Shown piece by piece: positions 1 through 6,522 of a stretch of 23,563 nt of DNA (position 1 is the first letter of the stretch; the number at the start of each line of letters is the position of its first letter). Source of the stretch: UBA12158 sp035562735 (GTDB lineage Bacteria; Patescibacteriota; Microgenomatia; UBA12405); assembly GCA_035562735.1 (NCBI GenBank), contig DATMWB010000016.1, positions 1 through 23,563 on the forward strand, in the 5' to 3' direction. A program made the position numbers and the translations under genes. The notes under the pieces are model-generated. The model searched no databases. It was given only the letters and a program-made list of their open reading frames with translations, and had not been told where the DNA came from.

Positions 1-134
1 TATGGCCAAATTACAATAGCCAGGACCCCCTGCCAAAAAGATAATTTTAAAAAACCTAGAGTAAACATCCAAGCGGCCATCCAGACTCCACCGGTGAGAG
101 TATGTTGTTCGATTTTTATTTTTTGAGTATTCAT
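1..134 (-). CDS. Small membrane protein, C-terminus cut by window edge
   Basis: An open frame runs from an ATG at 132-134 to the window edge, giving 44 residues. It starts MNTQKIKIEQHTLTGGVWMA and continues with a hydrophobic, Trp-rich stretch that looks like one membrane helix; more may follow outside the window. A good promoter (TTGAAT, 17 bp, TATTAT) sits just upstream, with only 9 bases between the -10 and the ATG, so it can be expressed apart from the hyp genes. I do not recognise a family. No ribosome binding site is visible, as for most genes here. Confidence 0.6.
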   Translation of the reverse strand, partial: MNTQKIKIEQHTLTGGVWMAAWMFTLGFLKLSFWQGVLAIVIWP

Positions 135-143
135 ATTGATATG

Positions 144-172
144 ATAATAACTTTTTTAAAGTCACTATTCAA
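144..172 (-). promoter_or_regulatory. Promoter for the edge membrane protein
   Basis: Read on the minus strand: -35 TTGAAT (167-172), a 17-base spacer, -10 TATTAT (144-149). The start codon at 134 follows after 9 bases, so the transcript would have almost no 5' leader. Confidence 0.5.
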
Positions 173-189
173 ATAATGTGATTATTTTT

Positions 190-369
190 TTACTTGTAAA
201 ACTTAGTTACAAAAATAGCATTGACGACAATGGTAATTGTTCCATATATTATGGCTAAAGATAAAAATGTTTCTTCGAGACCCATTAGAAGTGCCTGTTT
301 GTTTAAAAAAACAAAAATTATTAGAAGAATAAAATTGATAATAATATTTTTTAAAAGTATTTTTTTCAT
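190..369 (-). CDS. 59-residue membrane protein downstream of hypB
   Basis: ATG at 367-369 and TAA at 190-192 give a 59-residue protein. It has a basic start (MKKILLKN), a hydrophobic helix at about residues 8-23, a short polar loop containing LEET, and a second helix at about 36-54, ending FYK. It follows the hypB stop codon by 11 bases on the same strand, so it is probably co-transcribed with hypA-hypB. No family is recognised. A two-helix protein of this size could be a small subunit or helper of a membrane complex, but nothing in the sequence says which. The uninterrupted frame, positive-inside pattern and spacing support a real gene. Confidence 0.6.
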   Translation of the reverse strand: MKKILLKNIIINFILLIIFVFLNKQALLMGLEETFLSLAIIYGTITIVVNAIFVTKFYK

Positions 370-380
370 GTAATAAAAAA

Positions 381-1037
381 TTATTTGATTAATGAGGTAA
401 TATAATCAATTATTTTGTCGACACCAATACCTTTTTTGGCTGAGCTTTCAAAAATTTTTATATTGGGATTAACACTGGTTATATTTTGAATAGCGAGTTT
501 TTTGTTGAAATCTACGGCTTCTGATAAATCTATTTTTGAAACAATACAGATGTCGGCAGAATTAAACATGGTGGGATATTTTAGTGGTTTGTCCTCACCC
601 TCGGTTACTGACATTAAAATTATCCGCATGTTCTCACCTAAATCATATGAGGCAGGACAAACAAGATTACCAACATTTTCGATGAATAATATGTCGGCAC
701 TTTTCCAAGGAACCTTTTTTAAACTTTTTTCTATCATGTTGGCGTCCAGATGGCAGTTACCATTGGTATTGATTTGGTAAGATGACGCTCCACTACTTTT
801 GAGACGGAGGGCATCGTTGTCGGTAGCTAAATCACCTACTACGGCACATACCTTCAGACCTTTTTTTATAAGCTTTTTTATAAGAATTGTAAGTAGTTCT
901 GTTTTGCCTGACCCAGGACTAGAAACAACATTGATGACTAAAACATTTTTTTGAGAGAAGTCTTTTCTCAATTTTTGGGCGGCCAAATCATTGCTTTCTA
1001 GGATTCCTTTTCTAATTTGAAGAATTTTAGGTTTCAT
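381..1037 (-). CDS. hypB: HypB, nickel-insertion GTPase
   Basis: HypB is the GTPase that helps load nickel into [NiFe]-hydrogenase large subunits, working with HypA in the cytoplasm. The 218-residue protein shows the P-loop SSPGSGKT (residues 39-46), GDLATDNDA (69-76), the Cys-His metal pair in NGNCHLDA (C95, H96), and ENVGNLVCP (120-128). The N-terminal CxxCGC site and His-rich stretch found in some HypB proteins are absent, giving the short form. The guanine-specificity motif reads SKID (167-170) rather than NKxD, a mild variation. The ATG directly abuts the hypA stop codon. No hydrogenase gene lies in the window, so the client enzyme must be elsewhere or is unknown. Confidence 0.93.
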   Translation of the reverse strand: MKPKILQIRKGILESNDLAAQKLRKDFSQKNVLVINVVSSPGSGKTELLTILIKKLIKKGLKVCAVVGDLATDNDALRLKSSGASSYQINTNGNCHLDANMIEKSLKKVPWKSADILFIENVGNLVCPASYDLGENMRIILMSVTEGEDKPLKYPTMFNSADICIVSKIDLSEAVDFNKKLAIQNITSVNPNIKIFESSAKKGIGVDKIIDYITSLIK

Positions 1038-1379
1038 TTATATTTCAATTTTATCAACTGTTAATTCCCTGCCCTTGACAATATCTGATGTCAGATTACC
1101 ACAGTGGGCACATTTTAAAACAAAGCTGTTTTTTATCTTTGTTTTCTGTTTACATTTGGGACAATAAACCTCTAAAACATTTTCCTTAATAAGCAGTTTT
1201 ACATTTTTAAAAAGTTTGTCCTTGGGGATTAAATCAAAATTAAATTGAAGAGACTCTTTTTCGACTCCTGAGAGAACCCCAAGAGAGATATGAATCTTTT
1301 TTACTATGACAGTCTTTTTGTCTCTAAGATTTGTCCGAACAGTGTCTAAAATGCTTTGGGCAATGGAAAGTTCGTGCAT
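1038..1379 (-). CDS. hypA: HypA, hydrogenase nickel metallochaperone
   Basis: HypA binds nickel and passes it, with HypB, to [NiFe]-hydrogenase maturation. At 113 residues it is the normal length. It starts with the conserved MHELSIAQSI, whose Met1-His2-Glu3 forms the nickel site, and has a zinc domain with CPKC (C73, C76) and CAHC (C90, C93). It is the first gene of a hypA-hypB pair with zero spacing. A perfect TATAAT lies six bases before the ATG, so transcription would start at or next to the start codon. Confidence 0.94.
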   Translation of the reverse strand: MHELSIAQSILDTVRTNLRDKKTVIVKKIHISLGVLSGVEKESLQFNFDLIPKDKLFKNVKLLIKENVLEVYCPKCKQKTKIKNSFVLKCAHCGNLTSDIVKGRELTVDKIEI

Positions 1380-1385
1380 ATTTCA

Positions 1386-1391
1386 ATTATA
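1386..1391 (-). promoter_or_regulatory. -10 element for hypA (leaderless geometry)
   Basis: Minus-strand TATAAT, exactly six bases from the hypA ATG at 1379, overlapping the stop codon of the preceding gene. No strong -35 is visible. The spacing implies a leaderless message. Confidence 0.5.
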
Positions 1392-1719
1392 CGCACGGGG
1401 CTTTCAAAACAATCTTACTAATCAAATCTGTTGGAATGGGTTTTTCTAAACTAAATTTTATAGTCCCTTTTGAGCTTTGATAGTTTTTTAAATCATCTTT
1501 GAACTCATTGATAATATCGGGCCCGGGGTAAATTCCATAATGAGTTTTAAAAGCTGCATATAAAACTGATTTGTTGTTGAGAGTAAAGGCGGGTACACCA
1601 TAACTCATTTTTTCTTCGGCTTGAGGAACTAGACTTTTGATTAACACCCTCAGAGTTGTTAATATTTCTTTTTGCGATTTTTCCTGTTTGACAATGTAAT
1701 TGTTTACTTCTTGATTCAC
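1387..1719 (-). CDS. DUF1801 / YdhG-like protein
   Basis: A 110-residue protein of the DUF1801 type (YdhG/YdeI-like fold, often annotated 'iron chaperone' with little direct evidence). Typical features are the start NNYIVKQ, the EEKMSYGVPAF segment at about residues 35-45, the LYAAFKTHYGIYPGP core at 52-67, and a C-terminal helix after KGTIKFSLEKPIP. The start is a GTG at 1717-1719 that overlaps the upstream TGA as GTGA, so translation is probably coupled to the gene before it. The molecular role is unknown. It may have nothing to do with the hyp genes, which have their own promoter. Confidence 0.8.
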   Translation of the reverse strand: MNQEVNNYIVKQEKSQKEILTTLRVLIKSLVPQAEEKMSYGVPAFTLNNKSVLYAAFKTHYGIYPGPDIINEFKDDLKNYQSSKGTIKFSLEKPIPTDLISKIVLKAPCV

Positions 1720-2558
1720 TGATTGATGATATTTTTTCTAAGCATTAAATAAATGCGACCGTGGCCTTTTGAGATTGTTAAGTATGCTTCATATTCCCCG
1801 TCTTTCCACCTCATTAGCCCACTAGTCTGGTCATAAGAGTAGTTGGTTTTTTGCTGATATTGCTCTTTATATTCTGTTTCTAATTTTAAAAATTCATCAA
1901 CATCATCTTTACCATCTTTATTGGCATCACCACTATCAATAACAGTAAAATATTTTGTAAATTCAATTTCGCCACCTTTTTGATTTAATAATCCATAAGA
2001 TTTTTCATGCTCGATAATTTCTGCACTAGCTTTAAAAATATCTGGGAAGTCAGTAAAATGTTTGTTTATTTTTTCATCGTTAATGTCTGATAAATATACT
2101 TGTATGTATCCCGTGTTGTCAGAACCATAATGAGCGGCGGTGACTTTGTATTGGCCAATAGTCCCTTTGACCATCTCTGAATTTTCGTATTCCTCGGTTA
2201 TTTGGCTTTCAAATAAATCTTTATAGTATTTTAAAAATTCTTCCTTTGTGGCATCAGAATAAAAAACAACGTTGTAGTAGGCAAAATTATTTTGTCCAAA
2301 AGCGGAGATATTTTTTGGATCGGTATTTACAAAAATTTTGTTGGAACTGACTTTGCTTAGTTTGTAAAGAGGAACTTTGTCGAGGGGAAAATCTGTCAAT
2401 AAAAAGTCTGCATTACCTTTTTTCTCGGATGAAATGGGGGTGGTGTTTGTGTTGTTTTTTTTGGAAGAATCTTTTTTGGAACCATTAGACAGTACAAGGG
2501 CAAAAATTATTCCCAATATGATTAAGAATAATAAAACAAAGATGACTTTTTTATTCAT
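1716..2558 (-). CDS. Anchored extracytoplasmic protein with an EF-hand-like loop
   Basis: A 280-residue protein with an N-terminal membrane anchor (about residues 4-24), then a Lys/Ser/Asn/Thr-rich linker (about 25-50), then a soluble region placed outside the membrane. There is no lipobox Cys, so a transmembrane anchor is more likely than a lipoprotein. Near residue 210 the sequence DANKDGKDDVDE resembles a calcium-binding EF-hand or dockerin loop. I recognise no family for the rest, and no enzyme motif is evident. It shares a GTGA overlap with the DUF1801 gene. A TGATAAAAT-type extended -10 ends five bases before the ATG. An inverted repeat (ATTCCT, 6-base loop, AGGAAT) lies at 2584-2601 in the upstream region. 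Confidence 0.65.
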   Translation of the reverse strand: MNKKVIFVLLFLIILGIIFALVLSNGSKKDSSKKNNTNTTPISSEKKGNADFLLTDFPLDKVPLYKLSKVSSNKIFVNTDPKNISAFGQNNFAYYNVVFYSDATKEEFLKYYKDLFESQITEEYENSEMVKGTIGQYKVTAAHYGSDNTGYIQVYLSDINDEKINKHFTDFPDIFKASAEIIEHEKSYGLLNQKGGEIEFTKYFTVIDSGDANKDGKDDVDEFLKLETEYKEQYQQKTNYSYDQTSGLMRWKDGEYEAYLTISKGHGRIYLMLRKNIINQ

Positions 2559-2563
2559 AAGGG

Positions 2564-2569
2564 ATTTTA
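2564..2569 (-). promoter_or_regulatory. Extended -10 for the anchored protein gene
   Basis: Minus strand TAAAAT preceded by TGA, giving an extended -10 pattern, five bases before the ATG at 2558. The 6-bp inverted repeat at 2584-2601 falls close to where a -35 would be and might be an operator. Confidence 0.4.
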
Positions 2570-2641
2570 TCAGAAAACTTAAGATTCCTAGTTTGAGGAA
2601 TTGTTGTTGGGTGGTGGATTGTGAACGATTTTAGAGCTTGT

Positions 2642-3055
2642 TTATCGAGGTGTTCCCTGTGTTACAAAAATGAGATACAAAATAACTGTAAATATCGAAA
2701 CTAGTAGTGAAGGGACAAACACCGATTTTGTAAAATTATTAAAATTTTTTTTCGTTATCCAAATCCTCATACTCCCCTTATTGAGGTCATAAAAGTTATT
2801 GTCAAACCATAATATACCAGTAAATTTTGAAAGAATTGCCCATGAAATAAGACTAACAAATATGACTGACCCTAAAATTATATACTCAGGTGTACTTGTT
2901 AATGAAAAAAATTTAAGGGTCAAAAAAATAACGAAAATCACTATAATTAACATTAAAAAAAACTTGAATACATAAGCCCAATATTCTTTACTGAAAAAAG
3001 ATACAGCTTTTGAATTTTCTCTGTTTCTCAACCAGTTTAATATCATAATTGACAT
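2642..3055 (-). CDS. Unrecognised three-helix membrane protein
   Basis: 137 residues from the first ATG (3053-3055). A better start may be the ATG at 3044-3046 (protein beginning MILNWLRNREN), because a TATTAT -10 element overlaps the first ATG and ends seven bases before the second. Three hydrophobic helices are visible at about residues 28-50, 57-76 and 110-130, with an amphipathic stretch (WFDNNFYDLNKGSMRIWITK) between the second and third. The Trp/Phe-rich loop may lie along the membrane surface. No family recognised. Confidence 0.6.
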   Translation of the reverse strand: MSIMILNWLRNRENSKAVSFFSKEYWAYVFKFFLMLIIVIFVIFLTLKFFSLTSTPEYIILGSVIFVSLISWAILSKFTGILWFDNNFYDLNKGSMRIWITKKNFNNFTKSVFVPSLLVSIFTVILYLIFVTQGTPR

Positions 3056-3059
3056 AATA
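3054..3059 (-). promoter_or_regulatory. -10 element deciding the start of the membrane protein
   Basis: Minus strand TATTAT at 3054-3059 overlaps the first ATG (3053-3055), so if used it would make the second ATG (3044-3046) the translated start of a leaderless message. Confidence 0.35.
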
Positions 3060-3107
3060 CACTAATTATTTTGTTCAAACTAACATTATGCAATTCTTAT
3101 GAGTGGG

Positions 3108-3134
3108 TTTTGATTTGGCGGAGGGGGCGGGATT
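3108..3134. repeat. Direct repeat, copy A (tRNA 3' end)
   Basis: 27 bases matching 3198-3224 with two mismatches. The match covers the 3' end of the tRNA and about eight bases beyond it, so flanking DNA was duplicated as well. Confidence 0.65.
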
Positions 3135-3166
3135 TACCCTAAAGGGCACCTTGCTTCTCATCCCGC
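3116..3166 (-). pseudogene. Decayed 3' end of a tRNA-Ser copy
   Basis: On the minus strand this stretch ends AATCCCGCCCCCTCCGCCA, which is the 3' T-stem, acceptor strand and discriminator G of the neighbouring tRNA-Ser(GGA), plus a CCA tail that the intact gene lacks. Upstream, CAAGG and GGGT also align with its variable and T arms, but the T loop is disrupted. GCGGGAT/ATCCCGC (3127-3133 with 3160-3166) and CCC/GGG can still fold as nested hairpins. The 5' half is missing. Best read as a remnant of a tandem tRNA duplication or of an element inserted at a tRNA end. Confidence 0.5.
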
Positions 3167-3177
3167 TGTACTCAACA

Positions 3178-3201
3178 AAAAATCCCCACAAGGGGATTTT
3201 T
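3178..3201 (-). terminator. Terminator of tRNA-Ser
   Basis: Perfect 10-bp inverted repeat (AAAAATCCCC / GGGGATTTTT) with a 4-base loop, eight bases after the tRNA 3' end on the minus strand. The T-rich arm makes it an intrinsic terminator. Its symmetry lets it work for plus-strand transcripts too. Confidence 0.75.
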
Positions 3202-3224
3202 GATTGAGCGGAGGGGGCGGGATT
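3198..3224. repeat. Direct repeat, copy B (tRNA 3' end)
   Basis: Partner of 3108-3134, with start points 90 bases apart. This copy lies in the 3' end of the intact tRNA-Ser gene and its terminator. Confidence 0.65.
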
Positions 3225-3293
3225 CGAACCCGCGAGGCCTTGTGAGCCGCAGACTTTCCAGGTCTGTGGAATGAACCACTATCCGACCCCTCC
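3209..3293 (-). tRNA. tRNA-Ser(GGA)
   Basis: 85 nt with an acceptor stem GGAGGGG/CCCCTCC, D arm, anticodon stem CAGAC/GTCTG closing the loop CTGGAAA (anticodon GGA, reads UCC/UCU), a long class II variable arm, and T arm GCGGG-TTCGAAT-CCCGC. The discriminator base is G, as usual for serine tRNAs. No CCA is encoded (the next bases are CTC), so the tail must be added by a nucleotidyltransferase. A strong terminator follows. Confidence 0.95.
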
Positions 3294-3309
3294 AAGCACG
3301 ATATTCTAC

Positions 3310-3822
3310 CTATTTTTTGGTTTTTAATAAAGCATCAAGTTTGGAACGGCCCTTCTTAAGGAGATTTCTTTCAAAGTCATATGCTAACTTTTTTAGAGCA
3401 TCTTCGTAGGTAAACCACTCTCTACCAATCACTGTTTCATCATCATAATATTTTAGATTGCTTTCTCCACGATATTCCATGAGGAAGAAAGTAACTTTTT
3501 TGATAATTTTTTTGTTGGTAGCTTGATCCCAAATAATATAATCACGAGAACCAATTTTGTCGATTATCTCGGCTTTAACCCTACCCTCTTCTTCAACTTC
3601 ACGGATAGCAGCTTGTTTTAAAACCTCATCTAAATTTAGATGACCTTTGGGAAATTTATAAATTGTGTGGCGAATTTTTTGTCCACGACGGTTGAGAGTT
3701 TTTTTAGAGAGAGTTTTGATGACCAGCCATAATATCTGATCATCGACAATTCGATAGACAATCCCCCCTGCAGAACGTTCATCATAATAGAGATTGTCCT
3801 GTTTTTCAGGAATTTTATTCAT
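3310..3822 (-). CDS. Nudix hydrolase
   Basis: Nudix enzymes hydrolyse nucleoside diphosphates linked to another group, often as house-cleaning or signalling enzymes. From the ATG at 3820-3822 the protein has 170 residues. The full Nudix box fits Gx5Ex7REUxEExGU: GHLNLDE, then VLKQAAI, then REVEEEGRV (about residues 60-82). It is preceded by YKFPKG, as in Ap4A-type and mutator-type members. The open frame extends 27 codons further upstream, but that part runs through the tRNA-Arg gene. A TATAAT six bases before the chosen ATG supports the shorter protein. The substrate cannot be told from sequence. Confidence 0.88.
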   Translation of the reverse strand: MNKIPEKQDNLYYDERSAGGIVYRIVDDQILWLVIKTLSKKTLNRRGQKIRHTIYKFPKGHLNLDEVLKQAAIREVEEEGRVKAEIIDKIGSRDYIIWDQATNKKIIKKVTFFLMEYRGESNLKYYDDETVIGREWFTYEDALKKLAYDFERNLLKKGRSKLDALLKTKK

Positions 3823-3828
3823 AGCTTG

Positions 3829-3834
3829 ATTATA
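3829..3834 (-). promoter_or_regulatory. -10 element of the Nudix gene (leaderless geometry)
   Basis: Minus strand TATAAT, six bases before the ATG at 3822. Same spacing as at hypA and at the methyltransferase gene. No clear -35. Confidence 0.5.
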
Positions 3835-3876
3835 CCGCGTCAAAGCAGGAATAGAACCATTTAAGACAATTGAGGG

Positions 3877-3950
3877 TGTACCCGAGAGGGGTTGAACCTC
3901 CAACCTTCAGCTTCGGAGGCCGATGCTCTATCCAATTGAGCTACGGGTAC
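3877..3950 (-). tRNA. tRNA-Arg(CCG)
   Basis: 74 nt: acceptor GTACCCG/CGGGTAC, D stem GCTC/GAGC, anticodon stem TCGGC/GCTGA around the loop CTCCGAA (anticodon CCG, reads CGG), T arm GGAGG-TTCAACC-CCTCT, discriminator A. No CCA is encoded. It lies 23 bases after the nitroreductase-family gene on the same strand and ahead of the Nudix gene, so it may be cut from a longer transcript. Confidence 0.94.
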
Positions 3951-3973
3951 AGATGTCTGTATTTTACCCCAAA

Positions 3974-4945
3974 TCAGGAAATGAGTAGCTTGCTGAGAGG
4001 ATATCGAGGAGTTTTTGGAATAATCACTGTTGGTTTTCCTAAGCGAAATAAGAGTTGGGGTAAATGGGTGCTTTCCAATAGTTTGGCAACGTCTTTACGA
4101 GTTTTTTTAAGAGAAAGAGGATAGTTAAAAAAGTCAGTACTGAAACCACTTGCAGCTAATGTAAGGGCTAGCAATTCAAAAAATTCACCGGCTTCAAACC
4201 AACTTTGAACATCATCATTTTTTGTGGAGATAACTGCCAGAGCTGGAGAGTTTTTGGCAAGATTTTGATTTTTTATGGAATTTATTTCGGCTTCCATATC
4301 GTCTTTGTGGCGAAGATATTTTAAATTTATGGCCATTTTATATAAATTGATTACCCCAGTTGGAAGACCATCTGGAGAAAATTCTAAATCATCTCGAAGC
4401 CAAGTTTCTAATTCATCAATCATGGCTTGCTGACGGGACCAAAGAAGATAACTGTAATTGATGAGCTTAGCAAAGGCAGTAATATCGCCGGGTCGAGTAA
4501 TTAAATGGAACTGGACTGAATCGGGAGTGGGAAGCGAGCGAATTTGGGATATAAATTCTTTTGATAACTTCTCATCTTTGTATGGAAAACGGTTGGTATG
4601 TCGAGTTGATATTGCCTTTAACAAGGTTCCATCTTCTTGTTTTTCTGATTTACCTGCAAATTTAAAAAAAATTGAGTAGCGCTGTTTTTTTTCGTCGACA
4701 ATATAAGTCTTTTGAAAATTAAAACCAAAGTATTTGGCGGCAATCTCAAAGTTACAGGCAGCTGCCCCAAGACTCATGTAGAACTCACGATAATCTGGGT
4801 CGGTGTTGAGACGAGCCCGTGAATAATCAGGAAGGATCTCAAGTGAGTCGTCCCCCAATTTAAATCGCCATGGCTGAGTATTGTATCCAGAAGGAGCTAA
4901 GACAACGTACTTTAATAACGATTTGATTTTGTTTTTTTTAGTCAT
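3974..4945 (-). CDS. Acg-type nitroreductase-family protein
   Basis: 323 residues. The N-terminal APSGYNTQPWRF (about residues 17-28) is the FMN-contact segment of the nitroreductase superfamily in the form seen in the Acg family (mycobacterial Acg/Rv2032-like proteins, which bind FMN and may sequester rather than turn over flavin). ISTRHTNRFPY at about 112-122 and the C-terminal AASGFSTDFFNYPL to LFRLGKP segment also fit. Length matches Acg rather than the roughly 200-residue nitroreductases. Family members are often stress-induced, and the palindrome overlapping the promoter region here fits a regulated gene. Substrate unknown. Confidence 0.8.
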   Translation of the reverse strand: MTKKNKIKSLLKYVVLAPSGYNTQPWRFKLGDDSLEILPDYSRARLNTDPDYREFYMSLGAAACNFEIAAKYFGFNFQKTYIVDEKKQRYSIFFKFAGKSEKQEDGTLLKAISTRHTNRFPYKDEKLSKEFISQIRSLPTPDSVQFHLITRPGDITAFAKLINYSYLLWSRQQAMIDELETWLRDDLEFSPDGLPTGVINLYKMAINLKYLRHKDDMEAEINSIKNQNLAKNSPALAVISTKNDDVQSWFEAGEFFELLALTLAASGFSTDFFNYPLSLKKTRKDVAKLLESTHLPQLLFRLGKPTVIIPKTPRYPLSKLLIS

Positions 4946-4953
4946 AGTTATTA

Positions 4954-4971
4954 TTACTACTGTTGTAGTAA
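4954..4971. promoter_or_regulatory. Palindromic operator candidate upstream of the Acg-like gene
   Basis: Perfect inverted repeat TTACTAC-TGTT-GTAGTAA, 8 bases upstream of the start codon of the nitroreductase-family gene. A second, weaker one (ACTAA, 7 bases, TTAGT) follows at 4971-4987. The position over the likely -10 region suggests repressor binding. The regulator is not identifiable here. Confidence 0.5.
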
Positions 4972-5037
4972 CTAATACTAGTTTAGTAGGAGTTTGGAAA
5001 AAATCAAGGGGTAAAATTCATGTTTATATGCTTCCTG

Positions 5038-5066
5038 TTTACTTATGACCTATATTATATTATAAT
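5038..5066 (+). promoter_or_regulatory. Promoter of the KsgA/Erm-like gene
   Basis: -35 TTTACT (5038-5043), 17-base spacer, consensus -10 TATAAT (5061-5066), then six bases to the ATG. Transcription should begin at or beside the start codon. Confidence 0.65.
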
Positions 5067-5072
5067 TGACGA

Positions 5073-6065
5073 ATGAAAAAAGAAAATTTGTTTACCCCTA
5101 TTGGTGAAAATAAATTGAAAAAAATATTGGATTTTGATCCAGTAGAAAAATTGGGACAAAATTTTTTAGTAGATTCAGATATGGTTAGAAGTATTGTGGG
5201 TCTTACAATCCCAAATGCTGAGGTAATCGAAATTGGTAGTGGTCCAGGAAATATTACAAGGGGTATTGCCGAAAGAGCCAGTAATGTAATTGGTCTAGAA
5301 ATTTATCCCGGTTTTGCTGAAGCTCAAGAAAAGATATTGAAAGGTTGTAGTAATGTCAGAATTATTAATCAAAGTGCTTTGAAATTTGATTATAAAAGAT
5401 GGGTTGATGCTGATCGAGAAGCCAGACATCAAGTTATGGGAAATATCCCATTTCATATCTCTGAACCACTACTTACTCTACTCGCAGGCGTATCCGATAA
5501 AGTTGAGAGAATTACATTATTGGTAGGTGATAATCTAGCAACAGCGATGACTATGAAAAATCCTAATGATGATCGGTTTACTAGGTTGTCATTTATATCA
5601 AGCATATTTGATGTCAACAGAGTCGTCCATATTCCCAGAACTGCATTTTGGCCAGTACCTCGAACCGATGCAGATGCAATTTCGATGTCACTAAAAGAAT
5701 ATCCAGATGATGGTAAAATGTTTGCTTTCCAACTTACAAAAAAAATTGTTTTAAGTCAAACAGAAAATTTAACTTTGGTAAAAGTCCTGAATAGTTTTTC
5801 GACTGGCGCTGAGAGTGGTAAACAACTAGGAAAAGACATGTCTCACAAATACGATCGAAGACAAGTGAGAAGTGAGCTTAGAAGAGCAGTCAATGATTTA
5901 AATAGAATGCCAGTAAACAGAAGAGATATGGATGGACATCTACTGACAAAGATGAATTCTTTGGTTGGGAGAATTGGTTTACCTGAAGAAATTTTAAGTA
6001 AGCCATTTGGTCGACTTAATAATGAGGAAGTGCGTCAATTGGCTTTAGCAATTAATCGACTTTAA
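5073..6065 (+). CDS. rRNA adenine N6-dimethyltransferase-like protein (KsgA/Erm family)
   Basis: SAM-dependent methyltransferase of the family that dimethylates adenines in 16S (KsgA/RsmA) or 23S (Erm) rRNA. Seen: LGQNFLVDSDMV (about residues 27-38), the SAM loop VIEIGSGPGNIT (51-62), the acidic residue in GLEIYPG (74-80), and the catalytic NIPF (124-127) followed by HISEPLL. At 330 residues it is longer than typical KsgA (about 260-290), and the C-terminal part after residue 230 is basic and not recognisable. It is the only plus-strand gene in the first 21 kb. Its 3' end overlaps the convergent GNAT gene by 14 bases. KsgA versus Erm cannot be settled by eye; resistance is only a possibility. 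Confidence 0.85.
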   Translation: MKKENLFTPIGENKLKKILDFDPVEKLGQNFLVDSDMVRSIVGLTIPNAEVIEIGSGPGNITRGIAERASNVIGLEIYPGFAEAQEKILKGCSNVRIINQSALKFDYKRWVDADREARHQVMGNIPFHISEPLLTLLAGVSDKVERITLLVGDNLATAMTMKNPNDDRFTRLSFISSIFDVNRVVHIPRTAFWPVPRTDADAISMSLKEYPDDGKMFAFQLTKKIVLSQTENLTLVKVLNSFSTGAESGKQLGKDMSHKYDRRQVRSELRRAVNDLNRMPVNRRDMDGHLLTKMNSLVGRIGLPEEILSKPFGRLNNEEVRQLALAINRL

Positions 6066-6522
6066 AGACTGCCTCTTTGCGGTCGCTTAACTTGAAACCT
6101 ACTTTTTCATGGGCTTTTATTGAATTTGGGTTGTCAAGGTTTATAAGACTCCAAACCCTTTTAATCTTATTTTTTTTGGCTACTTCAAGAAGTTTTTTAT
6201 AAAGCTGTCTACCTAGTCCTTGTCCTTGAAAAGAAGGTTTTATCGCAATATATTCGCAATAGACTTCCCCATACATTGGAATTGTTTCGTAAGCAAAAAT
6301 AAATCCTAATATTTCTGTTGCATCTTCTATTAAAAAGCTATATCCAGATTTTACAAAGCCATTGTAATTTGGCTGTCGACTAACAAGGTGAGTCTTCTTT
6401 TTTGAGGGAGAGAGCTGTCCCCATTTATCTTGTCCTAAATATTGTATTTGAGTCTGTTCATCAATATTTTTGATAGAGGGATAATCGACTGAAGTCAGGA
6501 GACGAATAGTATAGTTGTGCAT
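6052..6522 (-). CDS. GNAT N-acetyltransferase
   Basis: 156 residues with the GNAT fold: IRLLTSVDYPSIKNID at the start, GFIFAYE beta strand, YCEYIAIKPSFQGQGLGRQLYKKLLEVA (about residues 88-116) carrying the acetyl-CoA loop QGQGLG, then VWSLINLDNPNSIKAHEKVGF (about 124-144), typical of the RimI/amine acetyltransferase type. It lies 20 bases after queC and is the last gene of the long minus-strand run. A TATAAA/TAAAAT -10 5-7 bases before its ATG could also give it its own leaderless transcript. It may acetylate a small-molecule amine of the cluster or a protein N-terminus; substrate not evident. Confidence 0.82.
   Translation of the reverse strand: MHNYTIRLLTSVDYPSIKNIDEQTQIQYLGQDKWGQLSPSKKKTHLVSRQPNYNGFVKSGYSFLIEDATEILGFIFAYETIPMYGEVYCEYIAIKPSFQGQGLGRQLYKKLLEVAKKNKIKRVWSLINLDNPNSIKAHEKVGFKLSDRKEAVFKVD

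Noticed and set aside
3823..3903. N-terminal extension of the Nudix frame by 27 codons
   Set aside because: It runs into the tRNA-Arg gene, and a TATAAT six bases before the inner ATG supports the shorter protein.
3870..4124. 84-codon plus-strand frame
   Set aside because: It reads across the tRNA-Arg gene and the antisense of the nitroreductase-family gene; shadow frame.
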